Positions 63,625-64,000 of a stretch of DNA of 64,000 nt are shown here, in pieces. Both the position numbers and the translations under genes were made by a program. The stretch's first letter is position 1; every line of letters begins with the position of its first letter. The DNA is from Paracoccus maritimus. GTDB taxonomy: Bacteria; Pseudomonadota; Alphaproteobacteria; Rhodobacterales; Rhodobacteraceae. Where the stretch lies: assembly GCF_025195095.1 (NCBI RefSeq), contig NZ_JANAVZ010000004.1, positions 186,001 through 250,000 on the forward strand. Direction: 5' to 3'. The notes under the pieces are model-generated. The model had not been told where the DNA came from, ran no database searches, and saw only the letters and a program-made list of their open reading frames with translations.

Positions 63625-64000
63625 CTAGAAGTGGATCGCGCGGCCATAGGCGTCCAGGACCGCCTCGTGCATCATCTCGGACAGGGTCGGGTGCGGGAAG
63701 ACGGTTTCCATCAATTCGGCCTCGGTCGTTTCCAGCGTGCGACCGACGATGTAGCCCTGGATCAGTTCGGTCACCTCGGCACCGATCATGTGGGCGCCCA
63801 GAAGCTCGCCGGTCTTGGCGTCGAAGACGGTCTTGATGAAGCCCTCGGGTTCGCCAAGCGCGATGGCCTTGCCATTGCCGATGAAGGGGAACTTGCCGAC
63901 CTTGATGTCGTAGCCCTGTTCCTTGGCCTTGGCCTCGGTCAGCCCGACCGAGGCGACCTGCGGCTGGCAGTAGGTGCAGCCCGCGATGCTGGACGGCTTG
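63625..64000 (-). CDS. lpdA: Dihydrolipoyl dehydrogenase, C-terminal end (partial)
   Basis: The last 124 codons lie in the window. The dimerisation domain of E3 is clear: CTYCQPQVASVGLTEA, FIGNGKAIALGEPEGFIK, LLGAHMIGAEVTELIQGY and the catalytic His/Glu in VFPHPTLSEMMHEAVLDAYG. E3 reoxidises the lipoyl groups of pyruvate, 2-oxoglutarate and glycine-cleavage complexes. The start lies beyond the window on the right. Confidence 0.92.
   Translation of the reverse strand, partial: KPSSIAGCTYCQPQVASVGLTEAKAKEQGYDIKVGKFPFIGNGKAIALGEPEGFIKTVFDAKTGELLGAHMIGAEVTELIQGYIVGRTLETTEAELMETVFPHPTLSEMMHEAVLDAYGRAIHF

Overview
The window is chromosomal DNA of a GC-rich alphaproteobacterium, most likely a Rhodobacteraceae member close to Paracoccus. 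The evidence is a circularly permuted ssrA gene whose tag reads ANDNRAPVALAA, an alphaproteobacterial SspB beside it, Hint-domain proteins of the type common in Rhodobacterales, and the general gene style. The genus is inference. There are no phages, insertion sequences, CRISPR arrays, rRNAs or recognisable tRNAs; this is mostly a housekeeping and metabolic region with several small islands of unknown function.

Region by region. 1-9.8 kb: the tail of an M20 peptidase, a large membrane alpha/beta hydrolase, then a minus-strand run of a SpoIIAA-like protein with a histone-H1-like tail, the helicase UvrD/PcrA, FolE2 (folate) and MetZ (methionine), followed by an acidic protein that may be exported. 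9.8-20 kb: a DctB/DctD-like two-component pair, PurQ, an XRE regulator, NADP isocitrate dehydrogenase, a Hint-domain protein, a small secreted GNPD-repeat protein, a doubled HD-domain protein and an alpha/beta hydrolase. 20-24.8 kb: an Rrf2 regulator, then a cobalamin riboswitch heading the class Ib ribonucleotide reductase operon nrdHIEF. 24.8-32.2 kb: a tightly packed siderophore operon (TonB receptor, FhuD, fused FhuB, FhuC) that also carries an exporter-fold ABC protein. 32.2-37.7 kb: a putative undescribed module of a secreted coiled-coil protein, an orphan TAXI-type binding protein and a membrane-anchored AAA ATPase with a Sel1 repeat. 38-42.3 kb: BioY, a MOSC protein, PdxY, a thioesterase and 6-phosphogluconate dehydrogenase. 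42.3-46.9 kb: the ectoine operon ectA-ectB-ectC-ask with a divergent MarR-family (EctR-like) regulator and palindromic operator candidates between them. 47-64 kb: FAH and VOC enzymes, a DsrE protein, ssrA and sspB side by side, a phospholipid methyltransferase-like protein, a LytTR regulator, a DapA-family enzyme, fumC with three overlapping small genes, thioesterases, a CHAD protein, an acyl-CoA ligase, a 3-hydroxyisobutyrate dehydrogenase-like enzyme, a penicillin-amidase-like protein that has lost its nucleophile, a second Hint protein and the end of lpdA.

The clearest functional groupings are osmoprotection (ectoine), iron uptake (siderophore operon), dNTP synthesis under B12 control, and trans-translation (the tmRNA and its tag-recognising adaptor are neighbours). 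The observations most worth following are the coiled-coil/TAXI/AAA module, the nucleophile-less penicillin amidase, the DctD that lacks the sigma-54 contact motif, the paired Hint proteins, and the near-identical start regions of ectA and ectB.
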